A DNA stretch of 64,000 bases from Streptococcus tangpeifui (GTDB lineage Bacteria; Bacillota; Bacilli; Lactobacillales; Streptococcaceae): the NCBI RefSeq assembly GCF_011038795.1, contig NZ_JAAKDU010000001.1, forward strand, positions 310,001 to 374,000, in the 5' to 3' direction. Below are positions 8,291 through 17,986 of the stretch, one piece after another (the stretch's first letter is position 1; every line of letters starts with the position of its first letter). The notes below the pieces were generated by a model. It was not told the origin of the DNA and did not search any database. It saw only the letters and a list, made by a program, of their open reading frames with translations. Both the position numbers and the translations under genes were made by a program.

Positions 8291-9943
8291 TTATCTAATT
8301 TTCATAGCTTGGATTTTTTCTTCATTTGGTGTGACCCGTAAGGTCTTTTGGCCAGTATAGGTGACAAAGCCGGGTTTGGCTCCACTTGGTTTATGGAGCT
8401 TCTTGTTGTCAATCATATCGACCTGAACGAGATTGGAGAGGCGAGCCTTAGAGTAGTAGGCAGCTAGTTCGGCAGCGTCAGTCTTGACTTCATCAGAAGG
8501 CTCCAGATTGTCCCTGATGATGACATGGCTGCCGGGAATATCTCTGGCGTGGAACCACAGTTCACCTTTTTTGGCCATTTTGAAGGTTAGCTCTTCATTT
8601 TGCAGGTTGTTACGGCCGACCATGATAATGGTCTTGCCATCGCTGGCTAAGTATTGTTCAGGTTTTTTACGTTTCTGCTGTTTATCGTGTTTGCGGCGGC
8701 GAATAAAGCCAGTTTCTACCAGTTCTTCACGGATTTCTGCAATTTCGTCCAATGAGGCTTGGGACAGAGCTAGTTCAACGGATTCCAAGTAGGAGATGGT
8801 CTGTTTGGTCTCTTCAATTAGACCCTTGAGGTGTTTAACAGCTTCCTTGAGTTTCTGATATTTTTTGAAATACTTCTGAGCGTTCTGGCTGGGGCTGAGG
8901 CTGAGGTCTAGGGCAATGGTGATCTTCTCACCTGTGTAGTAGTTGTCCAGCTCAACCTTATCCTTATTATTGGGGACCAGATTGAGATAGGTGGTTAAGA
9001 GTTCACCTTTTTGACGGAAACTTTCAGCTTTTTCTGTGGCTGCTAGCTCCTTCTTTTGCTTAATTAGTTTCTTTTTATTTTTTTCCAAATCATTTTGCAC
9101 CCGATGAATGAGGTCGCTGGCCTGTTGGGCCACACGGTCTCGCTCAGCTTTGTCCTGATAGTAGTAGTCCATCAGTTCGGATAAACTGGGAAAGTCCATT
9201 AGATTATCACTAAAAGCTACAGGAGCAAAGCTCTTTTCAGTCAGAGTAGGTTGGCAGGATTGATTAAAGAAGGTCCGAAAGTTTTTAAGTTTATCTGACT
9301 CCAATTGCTTGGCCAATTCCTGAGCGGTATCGCCTCCCAAACCCTGAAAGCGTCTTTGTAGACTCTTGGGACTCAAATCCTCAGTCTGTAAAATTTCAAA
9401 GAGCCGATCTTCCTTGACCGTGAAGGGATTGAGAGCATCGGTCTTGGGTGGGGTGATATAGGTTGATCCTGGCAGAATGGTCCGATAGCTATTCTGCGAA
9501 AAGCCAATGTGTTTGATAGCTTCAATAATCTTGCCCTCGGCCTTGTCTAAGAGAATGATATTGCTGTGCTTGCCCATGATTTCAACCATCAAGGTTACCC
9601 TGACTTGGTCACCGATTTCATTTTTGTTAGAAATGGTCAGCTCCAAAACTCGGTCATTCTCTAGTTGCTGCAGGTCTTCAATGACCGCTCCCTGCAGGTA
9701 TTTTCGCATAATCATAGTATAGGTATTGGGATTTTTCGGATTCTGAAAATCAGTCTTGGTCACCTGAACCCGACCAAAGACAGGATGGGCTGATAGCAGT
9801 AATTTGTAATTTTGCCGATTGTTGCGAATGGTTAGGACTAACTCTCTTTCAAAGGGCTGGTTGACCTTTTGGATGCGACCGTAAAGAATTTGATCGCGAA
9901 GCTCCTGAGTTAGATAATGTAAGAAAAAGCCATCGAATGACAT
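8291..9943 (-). CDS. rqcH: Rqc2 homologue RqcH (NFACT; PavA/FBP54-type fibronectin-binding protein)
   Basis: A 550-residue NFACT protein that binds stalled 50S-peptidyl-tRNA complexes and directs alanine tailing for ribosome-associated quality control. In streptococci the same protein is known as the fibronectin-binding PavA/FBP54. The NFACT-N domain carries the Asp97-Arg98 pair (ENDRV) needed for tailing; a long charged coiled coil spans about 275-420; the C-terminal NFACT-R domain has GELWFHARDIPGSHVI. It has no signal peptide. The start ATG has GAGGAAA upstream and an extended -10 (TGCTATAAT on the minus strand, 9985-9990). It is divergent from sbcD. Confidence 0.93.
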   Translation of the reverse strand: MSFDGFFLHYLTQELRDQILYGRIQKVNQPFERELVLTIRNNRQNYKLLLSAHPVFGRVQVTKTDFQNPKNPNTYTMIMRKYLQGAVIEDLQQLENDRVLELTISNKNEIGDQVRVTLMVEIMGKHSNIILLDKAEGKIIEAIKHIGFSQNSYRTILPGSTYITPPKTDALNPFTVKEDRLFEILQTEDLSPKSLQRRFQGLGGDTAQELAKQLESDKLKNFRTFFNQSCQPTLTEKSFAPVAFSDNLMDFPSLSELMDYYYQDKAERDRVAQQASDLIHRVQNDLEKNKKKLIKQKKELAATEKAESFRQKGELLTTYLNLVPNNKDKVELDNYYTGEKITIALDLSLSPSQNAQKYFKKYQKLKEAVKHLKGLIEETKQTISYLESVELALSQASLDEIAEIREELVETGFIRRRKHDKQQKRKKPEQYLASDGKTIIMVGRNNLQNEELTFKMAKKGELWFHARDIPGSHVIIRDNLEPSDEVKTDAAELAAYYSKARLSNLVQVDMIDNKKLHKPSGAKPGFVTYTGQKTLRVTPNEEKIQAMKIR

Positions 9944-9984
9944 AGTGTTGATTTCCTCATCTTTTCTTGAAATGTACTTCTCTT

Positions 9985-9995
9985 ATTATAGCACA
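9985..9995 (-). promoter_or_regulatory. Extended -10 promoter of rqcH
   Basis: The minus strand reads GTGCTATAATAAG, a TG-extended TATAAT, about 45 nt before the rqcH start codon. Confidence 0.6.
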
Positions 9996-10103
9996 GAAAA
10001 TTAACCTTAAGCTGTCAGTAAAGATTAGATATAAAATGGTTGTTAGTTTAAAAACTTTCATCTTTCTGATATAATGAATTTAAGTAAAAAATGGAGTACA
10101 GGT

Positions 10104-11288
10104 ATGAAACTACTACACACTGCTGATTGGCATATTGGCCGTCAGCTCAATAATAACGGCCTCAGCCTTTTGGACGATCAGGCTTATGTCTTACAGCAAA
10201 TTCTGGATTTGGCTAAGAAAGAAGCGGTTGATGGGGTTATCATTGCAGGAGACCTCTATGATAGGGGACTGCCTCCGGTTGAGGCGGTCAATCTCTTTAA
10301 CCAAATTCTCAATCGTTTCCTTTTTGAAGCTAAGATTCCTGTCTATGCTATTACGGGCAATCATGATTCGGCCAAACGCTTGGAGTTTGGTCAGGAATTT
10401 TTTAAACGCCAAGGATTTTATCTGGTTTCCAATTTGGCCGATAGTTTTCAGCCGATTGAGCTGGAAGGGGTTCAGATTTTTCTTTTGCCCTTTATCGACC
10501 CTATTGATGCTAAAATCTACTACCAAGATTCTGGGATTTCGACTATGGATCAAGCTATCAGACGGATTGTGGCTGATATGAAAAAGCTTTTTGATCCAGT
10601 TAAAAAACAGATTTTAGTAACGCATTTTGCAGTCAGTCAAGGGGCAGATGATAGTGTTTTGCGGGAGCAGATGCTTTCAGAAACGACCAGAACTGTTGGT
10701 GGGTTGACAACCTTGACTAGTGATCTTTTTGATGATTTTGCCTATGTGGCTTTGGGACATATTCATACTCGTTTGGCCTCGCCAACTGAGACAGTTGCCT
10801 ATAGCGGTAGCCCTTTAATTTTCAACAAGGATGAAGCTAAGCGCAAGGATATTAAGGGGGTCTATCTGGTTGAGATTTCTGATGATGGTATCAATAAGGT
10901 CTTCCATCCGCTCAAACCCTACAAGGACTTTTTCGTTTTGGAATCTCCTTATCAGGACTTGTTGCATCAGGATTTTTATGAATCTTATCCGAGGAAAGCG
11001 GCTCGCTTTGCCTTTGACATCTTGGTGGAGGACAGAAAAGAATTGGAAGGGATTAACATCCGAGCCCAGCTGGAAGACATTTATGGAAAAGACATCATAG
11101 ATTTGCGAATCAAGGAGACTAAGGCCAGAGTCAGATCTAGTCGGGCTAATTTTAATCCCACCAAGTCAACCTTGTCTGAGGATCAGTTAATTGCAACCTT
11201 CTTTTCGGAGATGACCGGAGGCGATCAGCTCTCAGCCTATCAACAAGCCTTGGTTCAGGAGTTATTAGGAAGGGGTGAAGAGAAATGA
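10104..11288 (+). CDS. sbcD: Nuclease SbcCD subunit D
   Basis: Mre11-type phosphoesterase that, with SbcC, cuts hairpins and protein-blocked DNA ends. Metal-binding motifs are in order near the N-terminus: HTADWHIG, GDLYDRG, GNHDS and later VALGHIHT. I chose the ATG at 10104 (MKLLHTADWHIG) rather than 10074, because a TATAAT -10 lies at about 10069 and overlaps the longer frame, and GGAG precedes 10104. The length of about 394 residues is normal. The stop overlaps the sbcC start by 4 nt (ATGA), so the two are translationally coupled. Confidence 0.95.
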   Translation: MKLLHTADWHIGRQLNNNGLSLLDDQAYVLQQILDLAKKEAVDGVIIAGDLYDRGLPPVEAVNLFNQILNRFLFEAKIPVYAITGNHDSAKRLEFGQEFFKRQGFYLVSNLADSFQPIELEGVQIFLLPFIDPIDAKIYYQDSGISTMDQAIRRIVADMKKLFDPVKKQILVTHFAVSQGADDSVLREQMLSETTRTVGGLTTLTSDLFDDFAYVALGHIHTRLASPTETVAYSGSPLIFNKDEAKRKDIKGVYLVEISDDGINKVFHPLKPYKDFFVLESPYQDLLHQDFYESYPRKAARFAFDILVEDRKELEGINIRAQLEDIYGKDIIDLRIKETKARVRSSRANFNPTKSTLSEDQLIATFFSEMTGGDQLSAYQQALVQELLGRGEEK

Positions 11289-14200
11289 AGCCGATTCGCA
11301 TTGAAATGACTAATTTTGGTCCCTACCGCCGAGAAGTTCTTGATTTCTCTTCTCTTGACGAAAATAGTCTCTTTCTTATCAGTGGTCGGACAGGGGCTGG
11401 TAAGTCCAGTATTTTTGATGCTATGACCTATGCTCTCTATGACAAGACATCGAGCGATCGTCCTGTTAATGAACTGCGTTCAAGCTTTGCAGAGCTCAAG
11501 GATCCTAGAACCAAGGTTGTTTTCTATTTTGAGCATCATAACCAGCTCTATCGTTTAGAGCGGGAGCTGGATTTAAAACCTCGAAAGGGGCTTGATCGAG
11601 GCAAGGGAATCGGCACTAGTAAAGCTAGTCTGTCGGTTGTTGACGGTGTCGGTGGTCTGGAGCTGGATAAATTGGCTGGCAAACCTAAGGATACTAATCA
11701 AGCTGTTGTTGATTTGCTGAGACTGACTAGTGAACAGTTTAAACAGATTATTCTCCTGCCCCAATACCAATTCAGCCAGTTTCTCAAGTCGCCAACCAGC
11801 GAGAAAATTCCTATTTTGCGGCAAATTTTTGGGACTCAGGTCTTTGCCCAATTTGAGGAAAATTTAGCTCACAAATGGTCTCAGGCTAAACAGAAGCAGA
11901 GTCAGTTTCAAACGAATTTAGATGCTCATTTTGCCAGTCAGATTTGGACACCAGAAGAACGGACAACATTTGCTGAGTTGACTAGTGAACAACGACTCTC
12001 ACAAGCTCATGAACACTTACAACACTATCAAAAAGAGCTGACAGCAGCTAAGCAGAAAAAGGCAGTGGCTGAAAAAAGCGCTAGGGAGGCGGACTTAGCT
12101 TATCAAGCGGCCCAGGGGTTGGCTGCCCAATTTCAGGACCGTCGGAGCAAGCAAGTCCAGTACCAAGAACAGATTGTAGATCAAGCTGAGGATTATCAGA
12201 AAAAACAAGCTAAACTAAACCAGTTAAATTTTGCGGCAGGTTTGTCCGATTTAGTCAAGGAAGAAAATAGTAAGCAAAAAAGAGCCCAAGAGCTGGATCG
12301 TTCGCAGACCAATTTGCAGGAAGAAGTTGCTAAAAGGCAGGAGAAGCTAGCACCGTTAGACAAACAGCTAGTTAAGTTGCAGGGACAGAAAATCCAAGCA
12401 GAAAAAAGTCAGGCAGAAATTGAAAATCTGAGTTTGGCTTTGAGTAGTGCCCAGACGCTGACCAAACAAACAGCTGAGTTGACAGCAGCAGAGTTAGGCT
12501 TGAAAAAATTAGCGGATGACCAGAAAAAATTGCTTAATCAAGAGCAAGAACTTAGCCAGAACAAGGCTGACCTTGAAGCGAGTTTGATCTCTGAGCAAGA
12601 GCTGCAGGATTTGAAGGAGATTCGGCAGGAGGCTCAGCATTTGATAGATGGCGACTTGTCAGATAGCTTACAAAAATTAGCTCAGCTGCAAGAAGAGCAG
12701 AAGTCCCTCTCTGACCGGCAGGTGGCCATTGGTCAAGCTCAAGATAAGCTGGAAAGTGATTTGATTGATGTACGTTCTCGGCTTAAGACAATGAAGCAAG
12801 ACCAACTCAAATTGATGGTGGCCAAGCTTCAGACAGAATTAGAGGAAGGCAGTCCTTGCCCAGTCTGTGGTTCGTTTGATCATCCGGGGGTTCAAGTTGG
12901 GTCGGTTGATGAAGAGACTCTAGTCGATCTCTCCCAAAAAGTGGAGGATTTAGAAGCACAATTAGTTAATAAGCAGGAAGCCCTGCAAGCTAAACAGTTT
13001 GAAGCTGACCAGCTAAAGAGTCAACTGGCCGATAATAGAAGAATAAGGAAAGATCTGCAAGAAAACTTAGCATCTAGCTACCAAATCTTGCGGGAGAAAA
13101 CATCCAGTTACTTGAGTGACTTTATATGGGAAACAGCTTATTCTGATTATTTTGGCCAAGTGATTAAGCACCAGCTTGATCAACAATACCAAGATATTGT
13201 TGCCAAGAAAACTAAGCAAATTCAGCAGCTGGAGCAATTGACTCAGAATTTAGCAAGCTTGGATCAAATCAAGCAAAAAGTCCAGCAAGATATGGCTGGT
13301 CTGTCGGGTCAGATTAAAACGTTGAAGCAAAGTCAAAGCCAACTCAATGAAGTTTATCCGGATCTTAAAACACCGGACTATTATCAACAAGAGATTGCCA
13401 ATCGCCGAGAAGCTTACCAACAATTTCGCAGAGAATTTGAGTCTTGTCAGCAACAAGTGGCTAGTCAGAAAGAAGCTTTATCCAGTCTCCAAGGCCGATT
13501 GGCTAGTCTGACTGAGAGTCTGCAGGCTAACCGAGCAGATCTTAAAGCCCTGACTAAGCAGCTAGAGAGCAAGTTAGCAGATTCGAGAGCTCTGACTCAT
13601 GAACGTTCTGAGCTCCAAGAATGGTTGACAGAGTTAGCAGCAGGCCAGCAATTGACCCTGCAAGCTTGGCTGACTGAGTATCAGCAGCATCGCCGAAGTT
13701 TGGAGGCCAGTTTAGCTGATCTCAACCAAGTTCTGGCGGATCAGAGTGAGCCTGATTTGTTAGTTCTGGCTCAGCAAAAAGAAGAGGCAGAATCTGCTCT
13801 TAATCAGGCTGCTAGTCAATTAGCTCTCAGTGAGCACCATCGGGACCAAGTTGTCCAGTTAGTGGCTGAAATTGAGAATATAGTAGCCCAAGCTGGCCAT
13901 CATTTGGAAAAATTTAGCCAGCTGACCCAGCTTAAAAATATCATCAGTGGAACTGAAACAGGTAGTCAGCGGCTCAAACTGGAAACCTATGTCATCCAAG
14001 CCTACTTGGAGGAAATTCTAACCTACGCAAATGACCACTACATCGGCTTGCTGAGTAATCAGCAGTTTGAATTTTTGATTGGTAGGGAGGGGTCTGGTAA
14101 CAGTCAGTCGGGACTGGAAATCAATATCTACGATCGAACTAATAACAAGGAATTACCAGCTGCTTCCTTGTCTGGCGGTGAAACCTTTATTGCTTCGCTG

Positions 14201-14467
14201 GCTATTGCCCTGTCTATGTCAGAGGTCGTGCAAAATACCAGTAATGGCGCTTTGGTTGAAACTCTCTTTATTGATGAAGGTTTTGGATCACTAGATGAGG
14301 ATACCTTAGATAAAGCCATTGCTGTTTTGGAACAAATTGGACAAAACCGGATGGTCGGTGTTATCAGTCATGTTAAGGAAATGAAAGATACCATTCAGCA
14401 ACAGGTCCTTATTGAAAAGGGACTTGATGGTTCCAGCCGGATTAAGGTGAAAGCAACTAGTTTTTGA
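11285..14467 (+). CDS. sbcC: Nuclease SbcCD subunit C
   Basis: A 1060-residue SMC-like ATPase partner of SbcD. The Walker A motif ISGRTGAGKSS lies near residue 35. Two very long Gln/Glu/Lys-rich coiled-coil arms flank a zinc-hook CxxC (GSPCPVCGSFDHPG, near residue 525). The C-terminal ABC signature LSGGETFIASLA and the Walker B segment FIDEGFGSLDE close the ATPase. It starts inside the sbcD stop codon. No terminator is seen before the following T-box unit. Confidence 0.95.
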   Translation: MKPIRIEMTNFGPYRREVLDFSSLDENSLFLISGRTGAGKSSIFDAMTYALYDKTSSDRPVNELRSSFAELKDPRTKVVFYFEHHNQLYRLERELDLKPRKGLDRGKGIGTSKASLSVVDGVGGLELDKLAGKPKDTNQAVVDLLRLTSEQFKQIILLPQYQFSQFLKSPTSEKIPILRQIFGTQVFAQFEENLAHKWSQAKQKQSQFQTNLDAHFASQIWTPEERTTFAELTSEQRLSQAHEHLQHYQKELTAAKQKKAVAEKSAREADLAYQAAQGLAAQFQDRRSKQVQYQEQIVDQAEDYQKKQAKLNQLNFAAGLSDLVKEENSKQKRAQELDRSQTNLQEEVAKRQEKLAPLDKQLVKLQGQKIQAEKSQAEIENLSLALSSAQTLTKQTAELTAAELGLKKLADDQKKLLNQEQELSQNKADLEASLISEQELQDLKEIRQEAQHLIDGDLSDSLQKLAQLQEEQKSLSDRQVAIGQAQDKLESDLIDVRSRLKTMKQDQLKLMVAKLQTELEEGSPCPVCGSFDHPGVQVGSVDEETLVDLSQKVEDLEAQLVNKQEALQAKQFEADQLKSQLADNRRIRKDLQENLASSYQILREKTSSYLSDFIWETAYSDYFGQVIKHQLDQQYQDIVAKKTKQIQQLEQLTQNLASLDQIKQKVQQDMAGLSGQIKTLKQSQSQLNEVYPDLKTPDYYQQEIANRREAYQQFRREFESCQQQVASQKEALSSLQGRLASLTESLQANRADLKALTKQLESKLADSRALTHERSELQEWLTELAAGQQLTLQAWLTEYQQHRRSLEASLADLNQVLADQSEPDLLVLAQQKEEAESALNQAASQLALSEHHRDQVVQLVAEIENIVAQAGHHLEKFSQLTQLKNIISGTETGSQRLKLETYVIQAYLEEILTYANDHYIGLLSNQQFEFLIGREGSGNSQSGLEINIYDRTNNKELPAASLSGGETFIASLAIALSMSEVVQNTSNGALVETLFIDEGFGSLDEDTLDKAIAVLEQIGQNRMVGVISHVKEMKDTIQQQVLIEKGLDGSSRIKVKATSF

Positions 14468-14537
14468 GACTGATAGAGTTTGACAAGAGTTGGAATCAAC
14501 TATCTAATTGGCTTGCTAAATTTTCTGAAAATTCCAC

Positions 14538-14565
14538 TTGACAGCTTTTTCAAATTGAGTATAAT
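14538..14565 (+). promoter_or_regulatory. Sigma-A promoter of the trp T-box leader
   Basis: TTGACA (14538-14543), a 16-bp spacer and TATAAT (14560-14565) form a near-consensus promoter directly before the T-box RNA. Confidence 0.85.
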
Positions 14566-14571
14566 AGAACT

Positions 14572-14855
14572 TAACAGAAAAGTAAGTTGTCATGATTTTC
14601 AGGGAGCTTGTGGTTATTGTGAACAAGTAGTTGTGGCTTCTGAAATTGGGCTGTTGTGAGTGGTTCATCGGTTTGACCGGTGAATCAGAGATATGAGGAT
14701 AACACATAGTCCTCGGGTTTAGCACACTGTATCCTGCTAATCGTTGTTAGACGATCTAGAGATGAAAAGACCTTTGTTTACTAGTCTTTTCAATTGAGGT
14801 GGCACCGCGTGGACTACGCCCTCACATTCCTTAGGGATGTGAGGGCGTTTTAGTT
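14572..14855 (+). promoter_or_regulatory. T-box riboswitch upstream of trpXYZ
   Basis: A leader of about 280 nt ends with the T-box core GAGGTGGCACCGCG (14796-14809) and a strong terminator: ACGCCCTCACAT pairing with GATGTGAGGGCGT, then TTTTAG. A Stem III-like hairpin (GAAAAGAC...GTCTTTTC, 14764-14791) precedes the T-box. The downstream genes encode a tryptophan importer, so tRNA-Trp should be the ligand. A UGG triplet at 14661 is one possible specifier, but I could not fold Stem I well enough to be sure of its place. Confidence 0.88.
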
Positions 14856-15024
14856 TTCTCCATAACTAAGTCCTGCTTTTCTGGAGGGGTTGGCACTCTT
14901 TTAGGTGTTGCGGCCAACAATTATAATAGTACTCCGAGTGCTGGATATGTGATCGATTCCTAAAATGTGGTTTTTAGGATGTCACCTAGGTTATCTGAGA
15001 CTTGGTGGTTTGAGGAGGATTTCT

Positions 15025-16029
15025 ATGAAAAACAAGCGTTTGTGGGCAGTTTTGTCCCTCTTAATCATCTTTACCCTAGCTCTGGTTATTCGGGATGAGT
15101 GGCACTTGGGGCAGGCAGGTAAAAGCAATCGTGTGGTCAAAGTTGGCGTTCTTCAATACGTTACCCACGAAGCTCTGGACGATATCTATGATGGAATCAA
15201 GGATGAATTGGCCAAGGAAGGCTATTCTGGTGACCGAGTTAAGATTCAATTTCTTAATGCTGAAGGGGATCAATCAAAAATTGCTACGATGAGCAAGCAA
15301 TTGGCCGATGGTCACAATGATGTCTTGATTGGGATTGCAACGCCAGCAGCTCAAGGGCTGGCCAATGCTAGTAAAGATACTCCCGTCGTGATGGGAGCTA
15401 TCAGTGATCCGATCGGTGCTAAGCTGGTGACCGATATGAAGCATCCGACTGGCAATGTCACAGGGACATCTAATCAGGTGCCGATCGCTGATACGGTTAA
15501 ACTGATTCAAACGGTGACCCCGCAAGCCAAGACTGTTGGAATCCTCTATGCCAGCAGTGAAGATAATTCGGTTTCGCAGGTAAATAGTTTTAGCAAGGAA
15601 GCTCAGAAGAAAGGGCTTAAGGTTAAGACCTATGCTGTCCCATCGACCAACGAAATTACCACGACCATGAATGTTATTAGTAAGGAAGTGGATGCTCTCT
15701 GGATTCCTCAGGACAATACGATTGCCTCAGCTTTCACAACAGTTGTTTCTATTGCTAATAGTAATAAGTTACCGGTCTATCCAAGTGTCGATACCATGCT
15801 CAAGCAAGGCGGTTTGGCTTCGGTTTATCAGAGTCAGCATCAATTGGGTGTGGAAACTGGTAAGATTGCCGTGCAAATTCTTAAGGGCAAGAAGGTAGCT
15901 GATATTCCAGTCAAGGTTGTGGATACTGGCAGTCCAGCTGTTAATCTCAAGGTTGCCCAGCAGTTGGGTGTTGATATTCCAGATTCAGTTCTTAGGGATG
16001 CTAAAAAATCTGGTCTAGTGCTTAAATAG
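15025..16029 (+). CDS. trpX: Tryptophan ABC transporter substrate-binding protein
   Basis: A 334-residue periplasmic-binding-type protein of the ABC_sub_bind family (KVGVLQYVTHEALD..., PVVMGAISDPIGAKLV, GILYASSEDNS, WIPQDNTIAS). It has an N-terminal hydrophobic anchor (about residues 5-22) without a lipobox Cys, so it is probably membrane-anchored. I chose ATG 15025 (MKNKRLWAV) because GAGGAGG lies seven bases upstream; the 20 extra codons upstream have no ribosome site. The T-box and the following permease and ATPase match the TrpXYZ tryptophan uptake system. Between T-box and gene, a second TATAAT (about 14920) and a TCCTAAAA/TTTTTAGGA hairpin could add an internal promoter. Confidence 0.88.
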   Translation: MKNKRLWAVLSLLIIFTLALVIRDEWHLGQAGKSNRVVKVGVLQYVTHEALDDIYDGIKDELAKEGYSGDRVKIQFLNAEGDQSKIATMSKQLADGHNDVLIGIATPAAQGLANASKDTPVVMGAISDPIGAKLVTDMKHPTGNVTGTSNQVPIADTVKLIQTVTPQAKTVGILYASSEDNSVSQVNSFSKEAQKKGLKVKTYAVPSTNEITTTMNVISKEVDALWIPQDNTIASAFTTVVSIANSNKLPVYPSVDTMLKQGGLASVYQSQHQLGVETGKIAVQILKGKKVADIPVKVVDTGSPAVNLKVAQQLGVDIPDSVLRDAKKSGLVLK

Positions 16030-16039
16030 GAGAAGATAT

Positions 16040-16903
16040 ATGGTTTCAACAATTTCACAAGGTCTTTTGTGGGCTGTCCTAGGGATCGGGATTTACCTGA
16101 CTTTTAGGATTCTCGATTTCCCAGATATGACAACAGAAGGGAGTTTTCCTCTGGGTGGAGCAGTGGCGGTTACCCTTATTACACAGGGGGTCAACCCGCT
16201 CTTAGCGACTCTAGCAGCGGTCGGTGCTGGCTGTTTGGCTGGTTTTGCGACAGGACTGCTCTATACTCGGGGTAAGATTCCGACAATTTTGGCTGGGATT
16301 CTGGTCATGACTTCTTGTAACTCGATTATGCTGATGGTCATGGGTCGCTCCAATCTAGGTTTGCTTAATCAAAAACTTTTACAAGACTTCTTGCCTTTCA
16401 GCAAAGAACTCAATCTCTTGATTTTGGGAACTATTGTCGTTATTCTAGTCATTTTCTTCATTATCTTTTTCCTCAACACCCGTTTGGGGCAGGCCTATAT
16501 TGCTACAGGGGACAATCGTGAGATGGCCCGTAGTTTCGGCATCAATACGGATAATATGGAGCTGATGGGATTGGTCGTTTCTAATGGTATTATTGCCCTG
16601 TCTGGTGCTCTGGTCAGCCAACAGGACGGTTACGCCGATGTTTCTAAAGGAATTGGCGTTATCGTTATTGGCCTAGCCAGCATCATTATCGGGGAAGTCA
16701 TGTTTGCCAATCTGACCATGTTGGAGCGTTTCATTGCTATTATGATTGGGTCTGTCCTCTATCAAATTTTGATTTGGGCAGTAGTAGCACTTGGTTTCAA
16801 TACTAATTATCTCAAGCTCTTTAGTGCACTAATTTTAGCTATCTTCTTGATTGTGCCAAGATTCAAGGAAAAATTCTTCAAGGGGGTTAAATTATCGCGA
16901 TGA
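16040..16903 (+). CDS. trpY: Tryptophan ABC transporter permease
   Basis: A 287-residue permease of the branched-chain amino-acid/BPD_transp_2 type, with about eight membrane segments and the cytoplasmic loop NTRLGQAYIATGDNREMARS, where the ATPase normally docks. It starts 10 nt after the trpX stop, preceded by GGAGAAG, and its last codons overlap the trpZ start by 4 nt. The substrate is assigned from trpX and the T-box, not from the permease itself. Confidence 0.88.
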   Translation: MVSTISQGLLWAVLGIGIYLTFRILDFPDMTTEGSFPLGGAVAVTLITQGVNPLLATLAAVGAGCLAGFATGLLYTRGKIPTILAGILVMTSCNSIMLMVMGRSNLGLLNQKLLQDFLPFSKELNLLILGTIVVILVIFFIIFFLNTRLGQAYIATGDNREMARSFGINTDNMELMGLVVSNGIIALSGALVSQQDGYADVSKGIGVIVIGLASIIIGEVMFANLTMLERFIAIMIGSVLYQILIWAVVALGFNTNYLKLFSALILAIFLIVPRFKEKFFKGVKLSR

Positions 16904-17658
16904 CAAAGATTGTAGAATTAAAAGATGCCACTGTCACTGTCAGTAATGGTTATGATGATGTAAAAACGATTTTGGATCAGGTTAGCCTAGACATTTATGA
17001 GCATGATTTTATCACTATTTTAGGTGGGAATGGGGCTGGTAAATCCACCCTCTTCAATGTAATCGCTGGTACCCTCATGCTTACTTCTGGCTCCATCCAT
17101 ATTATGGGTGAGGATGTAACCCATCTTCCGGCTCAAAAGCGGGCCAAGTATTTATCTAGGGTCTTTCAAGACCCTAAAATGGGAACAGCTCCGCGGATGA
17201 CAGTAGCTGAAAATCTTCTGGTGGCCAAGTATCGCGGTGAGAGCAGAGGATTGGTCCCACGAAAAATCCATACTTTTCGTGATGATTTTCAAATGTTGAT
17301 TGCCCAGATTGGCAATGGCTTAGATAAGCACTTGGATACACCGACAGGCTTTTTGTCGGGTGGACAGCGTCAGGCTCTCAGTCTGCTTATGGCAACGGTT
17401 AAGCGACCTGATTTACTGCTTTTGGATGAACATACAGCGGCCTTGGATCCCAAGACTAGCCAATCTCTGATGGCGTTGACTGACAATATTATGAAACGGG
17501 ATCAATTGACCGGCCTTATGATTACCCACCACATGGAAGATGCCCTCAAGTATGGCAACCGTCTGATTGTTATGAAAGATGGTAAAGTTATTCAGGACCT
17601 TGACCAAGATGCCAAGAACCAGATGGCCCTCAGTGACTATTATGCCTTTTTTGAATAG
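16900..17658 (+). CDS. trpZ: Tryptophan ABC transporter ATP-binding protein
   Basis: A 252-residue ABC ATPase with Walker A GGNGAGKST, Q-loop SRVFQDP, signature LSGGQRQAL, Walker B LLLLDEHTAALD and a switch His in LMITHHMEDAL. It completes the importer. It overlaps trpY by 4 nt. The following 328-bp gap (17659-17986) holds a weak CCAG/CTGG stem with a T run just after the stop and the terminator of the opposing adhesin gene; I see nothing else in it. Confidence 0.92.
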   Translation: MTKIVELKDATVTVSNGYDDVKTILDQVSLDIYEHDFITILGGNGAGKSTLFNVIAGTLMLTSGSIHIMGEDVTHLPAQKRAKYLSRVFQDPKMGTAPRMTVAENLLVAKYRGESRGLVPRKIHTFRDDFQMLIAQIGNGLDKHLDTPTGFLSGGQRQALSLLMATVKRPDLLLLDEHTAALDPKTSQSLMALTDNIMKRDQLTGLMITHHMEDALKYGNRLIVMKDGKVIQDLDQDAKNQMALSDYYAFFE

Positions 17659-17944
17659 ATTAGCAGCCAGTTCAGACAATGAGCTGGTTTTTCTGTTGCA
17701 GTTGGTAAAGTAACTCTGAAAAGTTAGAATAAACTTGATTTGCAGCAGTACCTGCCATGGCAACCTACTTATGATACCCTCCTCACTAGTGGACAGTAAA
17801 AAAACAAAAATTCACCAGACACTGTGAGAAGAGTTTTTATATGTCCAAATGCAGTTAGTGAGATCAGTCATCAGCTATGGTAGGCAGTTCTCATTTGGGG
17901 CGACAGGCAAAGTGAACGTTAGACATGTTTTTAAGCAAGGAAGG

Positions 17945-17977
17945 TCCAAAAAAGAAGCAGATGGCTGTCTGCTTCTT
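17945..17977 (-). terminator. Terminator of the antigen I/II gene
   Basis: Read on the minus strand, AAGAAGCAGA pairs with TCTGCTTCTT (10 bp, 6-base loop) and is followed by TTTTTT. Confidence 0.85.
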
Positions 17978-17986
17978 ATCAAGAGA

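Noticed and set aside
8484..9722. Plus-strand ORFs opposite rqcH
   Set aside because: Antisense shadows of a well-supported conserved gene.
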